Part shown: one piece after another, positions 29,364-38,147 of the stretch
Layout: the number at the start of each line of letters is the position of its first letter
Position numbering within the stretch: the first letter of the stretch is position 1
Assembly: GCF_000826085.1 (NCBI RefSeq)
Contig: NZ_CCYM01000002.1
Coordinates: forward strand, 372,001 to 436,000
Length of the DNA: 64,000 bases
Direction: 5' to 3'
Source of the DNA: Nigerium massiliense
GTDB taxonomy: Bacteria > Actinomycetota > Actinomycetes > Propionibacteriales > Propionibacteriaceae
Notes under the pieces: generated by a model
Seen by the model: only the letters and a program-made list of their open reading frames with translations
What the model was told of the DNA's origin: nothing
Databases searched by the model: none
Made by a program: the position numbers and the translations under genes

Positions 29364-29992
29364 CCCTTCACCAGGCCGTTAACGGAAGAAGGGCAACTCC
29401 TCCGGGTTCCCCCGCCGCAGAGAAGCTGCCCTCTACACCGTCGACGATCCACGTGGTCAGCGCGGATGTCTCCGTTCGTCTCCCATCAGCGCGTGGTCAG
29501 CACGCTGCGATCGACACGTCACCTCGAGGTGCTGGTCAGGCACCCCCAGACGACCATTTCCCCCCCATCAACCGGGCCACTCCCCCTGCCCTGCGGCCCC
29601 GAGAGCATCAATCCCCCCACGCTCCCGGCGCGGACCTATCCCCCAACAGATCCGAACAATCAATGTCGAAGCCGGTCGGTCATTCCCGCCTCCGGGAATA
29701 ACTATGCACCTCGGAAGGCGCGATTCCTAATCGACATCTCGCGCCATTCGGTACTTTCGTCACCGTCGTGACTAGGGGTTTCACTCGATAACGACGATTC
29801 TTTGGTACTTTCGTCCCTGCAAATAGGGACATAGGTTCCACATCACCATGCGTCCCCAATATCAGGGACAACGGCCATCGCCTGGGCCCTCTCGACGACC
29901 AGACCGGCCGCAACAGGGCACCCGTGCTCACGCCGGAGATCACAGGCTCCGGCCCCGACGAAGCGCCCCCGCGGCCCCGGAACCGAGCTGCG
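29364..29992. other. Gene-free gap between convergent genes (island B)
   Basis: This 629-bp gap has no supportable gene on either strand. Its first part is C-rich, with runs such as TTTCCCCCCCATC. The second part (29640–29880) is noticeably AT-richer and holds intergenic element copy B plus an additional 18-bp inverted repeat (29852–29869). The flanking genes end into it from both sides. Confidence 0.75.
29674..29869 (+). repeat. Intergenic element copy B
   Basis: Blocks in order are GGTCGGTCATTCCC (29674), a 7-bp-stem hairpin ATTCCCG/CGGGAAT, TATGCACC (29703–29710), TTCGGTACTTTCGTC (ending 29761), GACTAGG (29770), TTTGGTACTTTCGTC (ending 29815), and GTCCC-N8-GGGAC (29813–29830) followed by ATAGG. 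A second GTCCC-N8-GGGAC lies at 29852–29869. The two ACTTTCGTC direct repeats are 54 bp apart. Confidence 0.55.
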
Positions 29993-30598
29993 CTACAGCT
30001 CGATCCGCACCTTCTCCCCGCCGGGCGTCGCCCGCTCCAGCGTGGCGCGCAGGCCGACGGCGTCCCCGTCACGGACGACCACGCGCTCGTCCGCCAGCCC
30101 CAGCCCGCTGAGCGTGTCCCCCAGCGCGTCCGGGTCGGGCGTGACCAGCGCCAGTTCGACGAGGCGCAAACCCTGATCTGGCAGCGAGGTGGACGGCCGG
30201 GGCGTCTCCCAGGCGATGAGTGACGGCTCGACGCCGCCGCCCGGCAGATGCCCGTCGGCGGGGACGGTCAACCGCCAGCGGTTCTCTCCGCGCTGCATCG
30301 CGATGGCGTCGGGGTGGTCGAGGTCGTCCACCCGCGCCACCCAGTGGATGAGCCGTGGCCCGGTGGTCAGGTCAAGGGTGTCCAGTCCGAAAGGCCGCGG
30401 ACGCTCGGGCGCCGGGGCGTCCGGATCGCGGGCGATGAGCTCCAGATAGCTGTCGGGACCGAGGGAGACGAGCGCGTTGTGCGTCCCCAGTCCGGCGTGC
30501 CGGCCGCCCGGGGACGGCTCGACCCCGAGCGTCTCGGCGAGCCAGCGCCCCTCGTCGAGGGTGGGCGCGGCGATGACGAGGTGATCGAGAGTGGCCAT
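29993..30598 (-). CDS. VOC-superfamily (glyoxalase-like domain) protein
   Basis: A 201-residue protein beginning [17 protein letters not shown], with [26 protein letters not shown] and later [17 protein letters not shown], typical of the glyoxalase-3-like VOC group. ATG 30598 places the first β-strand at the N-terminus, as expected; longer readings add unrelated sequence. Substrate unknown. It lies 32 bp after the zinc-ribbon protein gene and may share its transcript. Confidence 0.85.
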   Translation of the reverse strand: MATLDHLVIAAPTLDEGRWLAETLGVEPSPGGRHAGLGTHNALVSLGPDSYLELIARDPDAPAPERPRPFGLDTLDLTTGPRLIHWVARVDDLDHPDAIAMQRGENRWRLTVPADGHLPGGGVEPSLIAWETPRPSTSLPDQGLRLVELALVTPDPDALGDTLSGLGLADERVVVRDGDAVGLRATLERATPGGEKVRIEL

Positions 30599-30630
30599 GG
30601 GCCCATTCTTCACCCGCAACTCGAGCACCG

Positions 30631-31332
30631 TCAGCGCAGGGGAGCTCCGCAGTTCTGGCACTCGTCGCCGGGGGGCGTCTGCAGGAAACACGACGAGCAC
30701 ACCACGAACGGGGCCCGGTTCTCATCGGGGTCGCGGCGCGGTCGGGCGGGCTTCGCCGAGCGTCCGCCGGCCTCCGTCCGCGCGGACGCCCCACCCGCCC
30801 GGGACGCGGCGCGCGCCTCGGGACGCCGGGCCGAGCCCGCGCGGGTCGCCTTGACGCGTTGCCCCGACCGCACGGGCCCGACGACGAGCGGGCCCACGAC
30901 GGGCTCGGCGTCCTCGGGAACGTCGTCGGCGAACCTGCGATAGCACTCCAGCCGGGCGGCTGCGGCCTGCCGTTCCCGCGCCTCCCCGGAGACGACCGGG
31001 AGCCCGGCGATGCGCAGCGACTCGTCGTAGGCGGCCACGGGTGAGCCGTCCGGGCCGACGACCAGGGACGTGAGCGCGGGCTCGCCCAGGCGCTGCCCGA
31101 CGTGCGCCACCATCGTCAGCGCCTCGCCCAGCCAGGCGTCCACGGGGCGGCCGACGCGGATACCGCTGCGGCTCTGGGCTGCGTCGGCCAACTGCTTGAC
31201 GGTCACGATGGTCTCGTGGGAGGACGCAGCGTCCAACAACACGTCCCGGCATGCCTTCGCGAGTTCGACCTGCGCCTGATCACGCTCCAGGTTCACCCCG
31301 GTCGCTACCCTCACATATCCCGCCCTGGCCAC
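30631..31332 (-). CDS. Hypothetical protein with C-terminal zinc ribbon
   Basis: The 233-residue product has an α-helical N-terminal half ([40 protein letters not shown]) without a family I recognise. A basic Ala/Arg/Pro-rich linker (about 155–205) and a final CxxC…CxxC ribbon ([18 protein letters not shown]) follow. GTG 31332 is preferred because GAGGGG sits six bases upstream; GTG 31314 is an alternative. It is divergent from the gene at 31399. Confidence 0.7.
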   Translation of the reverse strand: MARAGYVRVATGVNLERDQAQVELAKACRDVLLDAASSHETIVTVKQLADAAQSRSGIRVGRPVDAWLGEALTMVAHVGQRLGEPALTSLVVGPDGSPVAAYDESLRIAGLPVVSGEARERQAAAARLECYRRFADDVPEDAEPVVGPLVVGPVRSGQRVKATRAGSARRPEARAASRAGGASARTEAGGRSAKPARPRRDPDENRAPFVVCSSCFLQTPPGDECQNCGAPLR

Positions 31333-31398
31333 GCGGTCCCCTCTCGACGGGGATCCATCGTAGGCGACTATCGTGACCACTCTCACCGAGGAGGATGC

Positions 31399-31821
31399 AT
31401 GGACAGCCGAGATCGACGAGGCGAACTGAGTCGGGTGGCGCACGTGGCGGCGGCGGGCGCCCGCGGCACCCACCGCGCGTGGCGCGCGCTCAACAAGGAC
31501 GGACGCCTCACCGGCGCCGCTCGCTCCCTGCTCCACCAGATGCGGCTGGCGGTCATGGAGCGCGATCCGAGCCGGCGACTCCTGCGCCAGCTGGACGCCA
31601 TCGACGCCTACCTGCGCGAGGTCACGCTCCCCCAGCCCACGGCAGACTCCTGCGCGACCGCCAGCGCGGCACTCCGCAAGCGCGCGACCCTCCTCGCGGC
31701 GATGCCGCGCGACGGCCGCGCGGCGGTGGGACGCGCCCTGGAGCGCGAGACGGCGGCCCTGTTCGCCGAGGTCATCGCCGAGCCGGCGACCGACGAGCCG
31801 CGCTCCCGCCGGCGGCGCTGA
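31399..31821 (+). CDS. Hypothetical helical protein
   Basis: A 140-residue, Arg/Ala-rich, probably all-helical soluble protein (VAHVAAAGARGTHRAWRALN, LLRQLDAIDAYLREV, ALERETAALFAEVIAE) with a basic end. GAGGAGG lies just before ATG 31399. There is no recognisable domain, but codon use and the ribosome site support a real gene. It is divergent from the zinc-ribbon gene and 98 bp upstream of the DUF1206 gene. Confidence 0.65.
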   Translation: MDSRDRRGELSRVAHVAAAGARGTHRAWRALNKDGRLTGAARSLLHQMRLAVMERDPSRRLLRQLDAIDAYLREVTLPQPTADSCATASAALRKRATLLAAMPRDGRAAVGRALERETAALFAEVIAEPATDEPRSRRRR

Positions 31822-31919
31822 CCGACCCCAGAACAGGGTCGCCGACTCGCCCGTCCGGGCGGCCCAGGCGACCCGTCGCCCGGGGATTTCCTGCCTCCCG
31901 CGTAGGGGAGAATGTGGCC

Positions 31920-32744
31920 ATGAACGACAAGGCGCGGCAGGCAGAGGACGCCGCGGCGCGGGCCGAGGAATCCCCAGCGCTCCGCGTCGCGGCCAGAGCG
32001 GGGTTCGTCGTCAGCGGCCTGGTGCACATCCTCATCGGCTGGATCGCCCTGCAGGTGGCCAGGGGCGCCCGCGGCGACAGCGCCGACCAGTCGGGGGCGC
32101 TCTCCCAGATCGCGAAAGCACCGGGTGGCACGGTCCTGCTGGCGGCCGCCGCGGTCGCGATGGGCGCGCTCGGCGTCTGGAACCTCCTCGAGGCCTACTT
32201 CGAGTCCCGGCGGCAGACCGAGGCGAAGAAGAAGGTCTCCAAGGGCGTGTCGCACGCGGGCAAGGCGATCGTGTTCTTCGTCGTGGGCGTCGCCGCGGCG
32301 CGCTTCACGATGGGCGCAGGCAAGTCGTCCGGCCAGCAGACCGAGTCGATCACCGCCCCCTTCCTCGCCAGCCCCGCCGGACGCGCGCTGGTGGTGGGCG
32401 TCGGGCTGGTCGTCATCGGCATCGGCATCTACCACGTCTATCGAGGCCTGAGCCGAACGTTCACCGAGGACCTGCGTGGACGCCCCGGCAGGCAGGCGTC
32501 CAGGGTGCTCATCGCGAGCGGCATGGCGGGGTTCGTCGCCAAGGGCATCGCCCTGGTGGCCGTGGGCGTCCTGTTCTGCTGGGCCGGCATTCGGGCCGAC
32601 CCGTCCCAGGCCCGCGGGCTCGACGCCGCGCTGCGCTCGATGGCGGGACTGCCCGCCGGCACGCAGCTGTTGGCCGTCGTCGGCATCGGGCTGATGCTCT
32701 ATGGGGTGTTCTCCTTCTTCCGCGCCCGCTACGAGGACCTGTGA
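31920..32744 (+). CDS. DUF1206-domain integral membrane protein
   Basis: The 274-residue protein has six membrane helices arranged as three similar two-helix units. They start at ARAGFVVSGLVHILIGWIAL, VSKGVSHAGKAIVFFVVGVAAA and ASRVLIASGMAGFVAKGIALVAVG, which is the triplicated DUF1206 pattern. A cytosolic, charged N-terminus of about 25 residues precedes. ATG 31920 has GGGAGA at a good distance. Function is unknown. Confidence 0.86.
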   Translation: MNDKARQAEDAAARAEESPALRVAARAGFVVSGLVHILIGWIALQVARGARGDSADQSGALSQIAKAPGGTVLLAAAAVAMGALGVWNLLEAYFESRRQTEAKKKVSKGVSHAGKAIVFFVVGVAAARFTMGAGKSSGQQTESITAPFLASPAGRALVVGVGLVVIGIGIYHVYRGLSRTFTEDLRGRPGRQASRVLIASGMAGFVAKGIALVAVGVLFCWAGIRADPSQARGLDAALRSMAGLPAGTQLLAVVGIGLMLYGVFSFFRARYEDL

Positions 32745-32816
32745 GCGCGCACGACGAGAACGCCGTCGGGCGGCGCCCCCTGCGAGGGACGCCGCCCGAT
32801 GCGGTCGGTCGGTTCG

Positions 32817-34106
32817 TCAGCGCCGGTGCGGGAGGCGGACGTCCACCCAGACCAGCCGGTGATCACTGGACGGGAACGGGTAGACGCCGGTCAGCCGCGA
32901 CAGCGGGTCGGACAGCGTCGGCCAGAAGATGCCGGACGCCTTGATCGGCAGGTTGCGGCTCGGCAGCACGTAGTCGGCGCGCAGGTTTCCGGACGATCCG
33001 ATGGCATCGCCGAAGTCCGCGGTGTCGAAACGGGCCGGGGTGCGGTGCGTAAGGTTGGCCAGCCCCTGCAGCCGGGACGCCTCCGGCCCGCCGTTGCTGG
33101 TCGGCGTCCGGGAGTCGTTGACGCGGCGGTTGTCGAGCAGCTGGTTGATGGCGCCCGGGAGCGAGTCGCCATCGCGCGGGTCGGAGTTCTGGTCCCCGGC
33201 GACCACGAAGCGGGCCCCCCGGTCGAGGCCGCCGCGGCGGCCCTGGTCGTCGTAGATGTAGCGGGCGGCCCGTCCACCGGTGACGTAGTCGGACCAGAAG
33301 CGGATCTCGTCGAAGTTGCGGCGGCCGTTGCGGTCCTCGGGGCCGTCGAACACCGGCGGCGTCGGGTGCGACGTCAGGAAGTGGACGGTCTTGCCGCCGA
33401 CGCGGATCGGGACGTCCCAGTGCGACTTGCTCGACAGCCGCACCTTCGCCAGCTCGTCCTTGGAGTACCAGTCGGCCTTGGCCGGCGTGGCCGGGTCGTC
33501 GGGCAGCAGCGCGCCCGGCATGTCCTTCCACAGGAATTTCTGGAACGTCCGGACGTGCGCGGTGTCGATCGGGTACTTGGAGTAGACGACCATGCCGTAC
33601 TGGCCGGGGAAGACCCCGAAGCCGTACGCGTCGTCGGGGCCGCCGATGGTGCCGTCGTTGTTGAGGTCCATCCCGCTCGGGACGCCGGTGTTCACCGGGG
33701 CGACGTAGTAGTACGGGTACTCGACCGGCTTGGCGCCGTTGTGGCCCACCTCGAGGTAGTTGCTGCGGAACAGTTCGGCTGCCTTGCCGCCCTCGACGTA
33801 GTCGAACTCGTTGACGAGCAGGACGTCGGGGTTCGTCCGCTGGATGATCTCGGCGACCGCCGCGGCTTGGGCGTTGTCCCGGGTCGAGAGATCCTTGACG
33901 AGGTCACCCGCCGCGTTGCGGTTGAGGGAAGCGTTGAACGTCGAGAACCGGACGTCCTTGTCGAGGCGATGGTGGCCGCCGCGGTGGTCGGGAGTGGTGG
34001 AGGAGACGGTGGTCGCGGGGGTCGCCTGGGCGATGCCGCCGAAGGCGATGGACGCGGCGGACGCGGCAGCGAGGGCCGCGAGCGCCTTGCGGGATGTGGT
34101 CAGCAT
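32817..34106 (-). CDS. Secreted endonuclease/exonuclease/phosphatase-family protein
   Basis: A 429-residue exported protein with a signal peptide (MLTTSRKALAALAAASAASIAFGGIAQA) and then the EEP fold. VRFSTFNASLNR, PDVLLVNEFDYVEGG (catalytic Glu), FVVAGDQNSDPRDGDS (Asp/Asn pair) and PSSDHRLVWVDV (final Asp-His) are all present. Such proteins act on nucleic acids, phospholipids or other phosphodiesters outside the cell. ATG 34106 is chosen as the start of a clean signal peptide; GTG 34112 is possible. Two PhoP-box-like 11-mers lie about 43 bp upstream, suggesting phosphate control. Confidence 0.87.
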   Translation of the reverse strand: MLTTSRKALAALAAASAASIAFGGIAQATPATTVSSTTPDHRGGHHRLDKDVRFSTFNASLNRNAAGDLVKDLSTRDNAQAAAVAEIIQRTNPDVLLVNEFDYVEGGKAAELFRSNYLEVGHNGAKPVEYPYYYVAPVNTGVPSGMDLNNDGTIGGPDDAYGFGVFPGQYGMVVYSKYPIDTAHVRTFQKFLWKDMPGALLPDDPATPAKADWYSKDELAKVRLSSKSHWDVPIRVGGKTVHFLTSHPTPPVFDGPEDRNGRRNFDEIRFWSDYVTGGRAARYIYDDQGRRGGLDRGARFVVAGDQNSDPRDGDSLPGAINQLLDNRRVNDSRTPTSNGGPEASRLQGLANLTHRTPARFDTADFGDAIGSSGNLRADYVLPSRNLPIKASGIFWPTLSDPLSRLTGVYPFPSSDHRLVWVDVRLPHRR

Positions 34107-34148
34107 GAGCACCCACGGTAGGAACCGGCCACCGCCGGGTCCACACCC

Positions 34149-34170
34149 TGCAGGTGACAAGCGGTTGAAC
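34149..34170 (-). promoter_or_regulatory. PHO-box-like pair of 11-bp direct repeats
   Basis: On the minus strand GTTCAACCGCT (34170–34160) is followed directly by TGTCACCTGCA (34159–34149). Both follow the NNTCAYYYRNN pattern of the Streptomyces PhoP box, and they lie about 43 bp before the start of the secreted phosphoesterase. A third unit is not evident. Confidence 0.5.
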
Positions 34171-34297
34171 AAGCTCCGGGGCTGGGAGCGGACCGGCCGC
34201 ACAACGGACGCCTCGCGTGGAACGATGGGTCGATAGCCGCGTCCGGCAGGCCTCTTTCGGCGGGGATCGCGGCGACGACCGAGGGGGACTCACTGCG

Positions 34298-35578
34298 ATG
34301 AACAAGGCCGACCTGACGGATGCCCAGCGACGCGTGCTCGAGGCGCTCGATGTGACCGAGATCGTCGACGACGTCGTCTCGCTGGTGCAGGTGCCGTCGG
34401 TGACGGGCACGGACGCCGAGTCGGAGCTGCAGAACACGATGGCCGCCCGCCTGCGCGCGCTCGGCATGGACGTCGACTGCTGGAAGCTCGACCTCGACGA
34501 GCTGGCGGCCGACCCGGAGTACCCGGGCGTCGAGGCCGAGCGCGTCGAGGGCTACGGCCTCGTGGCGGAGTCCGGCGGCCAGGGCGTTCCCGCGCTCGTC
34601 CTGCAGGGCCACATCGACGTCGTTCCGGTCGGCGACCTCAGCTCCTGGGGCGGCCGGGAGCCGTTCGACGGACGGGTGAGCGGCGACACCATCTTCGGGC
34701 GCGGCACCGTCGACATGAAGGCCGGCGTCGCGGTGAACGTCGCGGTCGCCAAGGCGCTCCTGACCTCGGGCGTGACGCTCGAGCGCCCCTTCGCCGTCCA
34801 CCAGGTGATCAGCGAGGAGGACGGCGGGCTGGGCGCCTTCGCGACGATGCGGCGCGGCCATCGCGGCGAGGTCGCGGTGATCACCGAGCCGACGTCCGGA
34901 CGCCTGGTCGTCGCCAACGCCGGCGCCCTCACGTTCACGCTGCGGGTTCCCGGCCTCGCCGCCCACGGCAGCACCCGGCTCTCGGGCGTCTCGGCGCTGG
35001 AGGTGTTCTGGCCGCTGTTCGCCGCGATGCAGGAGCTCGAGGCCGAGCGCAACACCCACGTCGATCCCCTGTTCGCGGACTACGAGATGCCCTACGGCGT
35101 CTCGATCGGCAAGGTGTCGGCCGGCGACTGGTCGAGCTCGGTGCCGAACCTGCTGGTCGCCGAGGGACGCTTCGGGGTCATCCTCGGCGAGGACGTCTCC
35201 GACGCCCGGCTCGCCCTCGAGCGGACGATCGCGGACGCCGCCGCCAAGCACCCGTGGCTGCGCGACCATCCGCCGGTGATCGAGTGGGACGGCGGACAGT
35301 TCGCGTCCGGGCGCCTCGCCGAGGGCCACCCGCTGATCGACGAGGTCGCCGACGCCGTCGAGGCCGTGACGGGCGCCCGTCCGGACGCGGGGGCGGCCCC
35401 CTACGGGTCCGACCTGCGCCTGTACACCGGCATCGGCGGCATCCCGACGCTGCAGTTCGGGCCGGGCGACGTCCGCTACGCCCACGCGCCGCGCGAGCAG
35501 GTCAGCATCGCCGAGATCGAGCGGGTCGCGCAGGCGCTGGCCATCATGGCGACCGCGCGGCTGGGCGTCCATCTGTAA
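34298..35578 (+). CDS. M20-family metallopeptidase (ArgE/DapE-type deacylase)
   Basis: The 426-residue cytosolic enzyme shows LQGHIDVVPVG (metal His, Asp), GRGTVDMKAGVAVNVAVAKAL (bridging Asp), ISEEDGGLGAF (catalytic and metal Glu pair), AAHGSTRLSGVSALE (dimerisation domain) and a late HAPREQV. The family removes acyl groups from amino-acid-like substrates, such as N-acetylornithine or succinyl-diaminopimelate. With no arg or dap neighbours the substrate is unknown. GAGGGGG precedes ATG 34298; the upstream extension looks non-coding. Confidence 0.88.
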   Translation: MNKADLTDAQRRVLEALDVTEIVDDVVSLVQVPSVTGTDAESELQNTMAARLRALGMDVDCWKLDLDELAADPEYPGVEAERVEGYGLVAESGGQGVPALVLQGHIDVVPVGDLSSWGGREPFDGRVSGDTIFGRGTVDMKAGVAVNVAVAKALLTSGVTLERPFAVHQVISEEDGGLGAFATMRRGHRGEVAVITEPTSGRLVVANAGALTFTLRVPGLAAHGSTRLSGVSALEVFWPLFAAMQELEAERNTHVDPLFADYEMPYGVSIGKVSAGDWSSSVPNLLVAEGRFGVILGEDVSDARLALERTIADAAAKHPWLRDHPPVIEWDGGQFASGRLAEGHPLIDEVADAVEAVTGARPDAGAAPYGSDLRLYTGIGGIPTLQFGPGDVRYAHAPREQVSIAEIERVAQALAIMATARLGVHL

Positions 35579-35622
35579 CGGCGGCCCGGGCGTCCATGAC
35601 CCGCGCCGGGAGGCGGTCCAGC

Positions 35623-35655
35623 ATTCACCGAGCCCTCACCTGGTGGTCACCTGGC
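35623..35655 (+). promoter_or_regulatory. PHO-box-like triplet of 11-bp direct repeats
   Basis: Three contiguous 11-mers, ATTCACCGAGC, CCTCACCTGGT and GGTCACCTGGC, run from 35623 to 35655, 29 bp before ATG 35685. All share TCACC in the same register, and the third matches the published Streptomyces PhoP-box pattern at nearly every position. The downstream gene is a secreted phosphodiesterase, as expected for a PhoP target. Confidence 0.65.
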
Positions 35656-35684
35656 GGGGGACCGCAGCCGTTAGGTTTCGAGCC

Positions 35685-37985
35685 ATGAAGATCCCTCGCT
35701 TGCTGGCCGCGGGCGTCCTGTCCGCCGCCCTCGCCACCCCGCTCCTCGTCACTCCCGCCCAGGCCGCGCCGTCGCCCGACGCCGCCGTCTCCGGCAGCCA
35801 CCGCGGCGGTGACCGCGACCACCGCTCGACCGCCAAGGCCGTCGTCCCGACCCTGGAGGCCCGCGCCACCCTGTCGGCCGACTACCTCGCCCCCGGCCCC
35901 GCCTCCGGCGCCAAGGCCAGCCCGGGCAACGGACGCCAGGGCCCGTGGGCCGGCCAGGTCATCCCCGGCTTCTCCGCGATGATCGACAACGGCGACGGCA
36001 CCTTCCTCGCCATGCCCGACAACGGCTTCGGCTCGAAGGCGAACTCCGCCGACTACCTGCTGCGCCTCTACAAGGTCGCGCCGAAGTGGGAGACGGCCCA
36101 CGGCGGCCGCGGCCAGATCAAGGTGAAGGGCTTCATCTCCCTGCGCGACCCGAAGAAGCTCGCGGGCTTCGACATCGTGAACAAGGACTCCGCCGAGCGG
36201 CTGCTGACGGGCGCCGACTTCGACGTCGAGTCGGTCGTCCGCCAGCCCGACGGCACCTTCTGGATCGGCGAGGAGTTCGGGCCGTACCTGCTGCACTTCA
36301 GCGCCGACGGCGTCCTGCTGCAGGCCCCGGTGCCGTTCGTCGACGGCAAGTCCCCGTCCAACCCGACGCTGAAGCCGGGCGAGACCGCGAACGTCCGGTC
36401 GTCCAAGGGCTTCGAGGCGATGGCGTCCTCGAAGAACGGCCGCTTCCTCTACCCGATGACCGAGGGCTACCTCGCGAACGAGAAGGACAAGCGCCGCCGC
36501 GTCATCTACCAGTTCGACACCCGCGCCGGCAAGTACACCGGCAAGACCTGGTCCTACGAGGCCGACACCGACGACACCCTGCTCGGCGACGCGTTCGCCG
36601 TCAGCGACTCGAAGTTCCTCGTCCTCGAGCGCGACGACTTCTGGGGCCCGCAGTCGGTCACCAAGCGCGTCTACTCGATCGACCTGCACAAGACCGAGAA
36701 GGACGGCTACCTCGCCAAGAACCTGGTCGTCGACCTGCTCAAGATCGACAACCCCGGCAAGATCGGGATGCGGCGCGACAAGAGCGCCTACGGCGTCGGG
36801 ACGGACTTCTCGTTCCCGATGCAGTCGACCGAGACGGTCGTCCAGCTCAAGGACGGACGCCTGCTGTTCGCCAACGACAACAACTACCCGGGCAACGACG
36901 CGCGCTACCCGGGGCGTCCGGACGACACCGAGATGCTGATCGTTGACTTGAAGAAGAAGCAGGTCCCGACCAACGGTGACCACATCCTGTTCTCCCACCG
37001 CGGCGCCTCCGGCTACCGCCCCGAGCACACGCTCGCCGCCTACGAGCTCGGCATCAACCAGTGCGCCGACTACATCGAGCCCGACCTGGTCTCCACCAAG
37101 GACGGCGTCCTCGTCGACCGCCACGAGAACGAGATCAGCGGCACCACCGACGTCGCCACGCGTCCGGAGTTCGCCGGCCGCAAGACCACCAAGGTCGTGG
37201 ACGGCACCTCGCTGACGGGCTGGTTCACCGAGGACTTCACCCTCGCCGAGCTGCGCACCCTGCGCGCCAAGGAGCGGCTGCCGAAGCTGCGCCCCCAGAA
37301 CACCAAGTTCGACGGGCTGTACCAGGTGCCCACCTTCGAGGAGGTCATCGATCTGGCCCGCCACTCGCGCACCTGCTCCGGCAAGCCGGTCGGCATCATC
37401 CCCGAGATCAAGCACTCCACCTACTTCGCCTCGATCGGGCTGAAGATGGAGGACAAGGTCGTCGCCGCCCTCAAGGCCAACGGCCTCGATCGCAAGAAGG
37501 CGCCGGTCGTCATCCAGTCGTTCGAGGTCGGCAACCTCAAGGAGCTCAGCCGCAAGACGAAGGTGCAGCTCGTGCAGCTCATCGACTGCTCCGGCGGCCC
37601 GGCCGACCTGACGAAGCAGGGCGTGACCTACCAGCAGATGGTGACCCCGCAGGGCCTGCGCGACATCAAGCGCTACGCCGACAACGTGGGGTTCTGCAAC
37701 GCCGTGATGATCCCGGTGAAGGCGGACGGCACGCTGGGTGAGCCGACCAGCGTGATCCGGGACGCCCACCGCGCCGGCCTCAAGGTGACGGGCTGGACGT
37801 TCCGGGCGGAGAACGACTTCCTCCCGCTCGATTACCGCAACGGCACGGATCCCGCCGCGCATGGCGACCTGGTGCGCTACATCCGCACCTTCCTGGCCGC
37901 CGGCCTCGACAACGTGTTCACCGACAACCCCGACCTGGGTGCGGAGGCCATTCGCGGCTACCGTCCCAGCCACGGCCGCCGCTGA
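35685..37985 (+). CDS. Secreted esterase-like (phytase family) – glycerophosphodiester phosphodiesterase fusion
   Basis: A 766-residue exported enzyme with a signal peptide (MKIPRLLAAGVLSAALATPLL…AQA). Residues about 75–430 are an 'esterase-like activity of phytase' β-propeller (GFSAMIDNGDGTFLAMPDNGFGSK, EEFGPYLLHFSADG). Residues about 440–760 are a GDPD TIM barrel with HRGASGYRPEHTLAAYELG, YIEPDLVSTKDGVLVDRHE, PEIKH and a final TDNPDLG. It should release phosphate-containing alcohols or glycerol 3-phosphate from phosphodiesters outside the cell. The tandem PhoP-box-like repeats directly upstream support phosphate regulation. The ribosome site is weak; start is ATG 35685. Confidence 0.9.
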   Translation: MKIPRLLAAGVLSAALATPLLVTPAQAAPSPDAAVSGSHRGGDRDHRSTAKAVVPTLEARATLSADYLAPGPASGAKASPGNGRQGPWAGQVIPGFSAMIDNGDGTFLAMPDNGFGSKANSADYLLRLYKVAPKWETAHGGRGQIKVKGFISLRDPKKLAGFDIVNKDSAERLLTGADFDVESVVRQPDGTFWIGEEFGPYLLHFSADGVLLQAPVPFVDGKSPSNPTLKPGETANVRSSKGFEAMASSKNGRFLYPMTEGYLANEKDKRRRVIYQFDTRAGKYTGKTWSYEADTDDTLLGDAFAVSDSKFLVLERDDFWGPQSVTKRVYSIDLHKTEKDGYLAKNLVVDLLKIDNPGKIGMRRDKSAYGVGTDFSFPMQSTETVVQLKDGRLLFANDNNYPGNDARYPGRPDDTEMLIVDLKKKQVPTNGDHILFSHRGASGYRPEHTLAAYELGINQCADYIEPDLVSTKDGVLVDRHENEISGTTDVATRPEFAGRKTTKVVDGTSLTGWFTEDFTLAELRTLRAKERLPKLRPQNTKFDGLYQVPTFEEVIDLARHSRTCSGKPVGIIPEIKHSTYFASIGLKMEDKVVAALKANGLDRKKAPVVIQSFEVGNLKELSRKTKVQLVQLIDCSGGPADLTKQGVTYQQMVTPQGLRDIKRYADNVGFCNAVMIPVKADGTLGEPTSVIRDAHRAGLKVTGWTFRAENDFLPLDYRNGTDPAAHGDLVRYIRTFLAAGLDNVFTDNPDLGAEAIRGYRPSHGRR

Positions 37986-38008
37986 CCACGGCCTGACGTC
38001 CTGACGAG

Positions 38009-38034
38009 CGGGGCCCGGGGCAACCCGGGCCCCG
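38009..38034 (+). terminator. Hairpin terminator after the GDPD fusion gene
   Basis: CGGGGCCCGGG (38009–38019) pairs perfectly with CCCGGGCCCCG (38024–38034) around a GCAA tetraloop, 23 bp after the stop at 37985. No T-run follows beyond GTTC. Confidence 0.75.
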
Positions 38035-38147
38035 TTCGCCGTCTCCGCATGGGTGGGCTCCACCGTTCGCTCGGGGGAGCCACGCCACGCGGGGCCGTGG
38101 CATCATCACCGCGTGGCCGCGCCCGTCGGTCCGGCAAAGGAGACCAG

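Noticed and set aside
29466..29771. 101-codon plus-strand frame in gap B
   Set aside because: Pro/Ser-rich composition, no start signal, and the frame crosses the inverted repeats of the intergenic element; no family resemblance.
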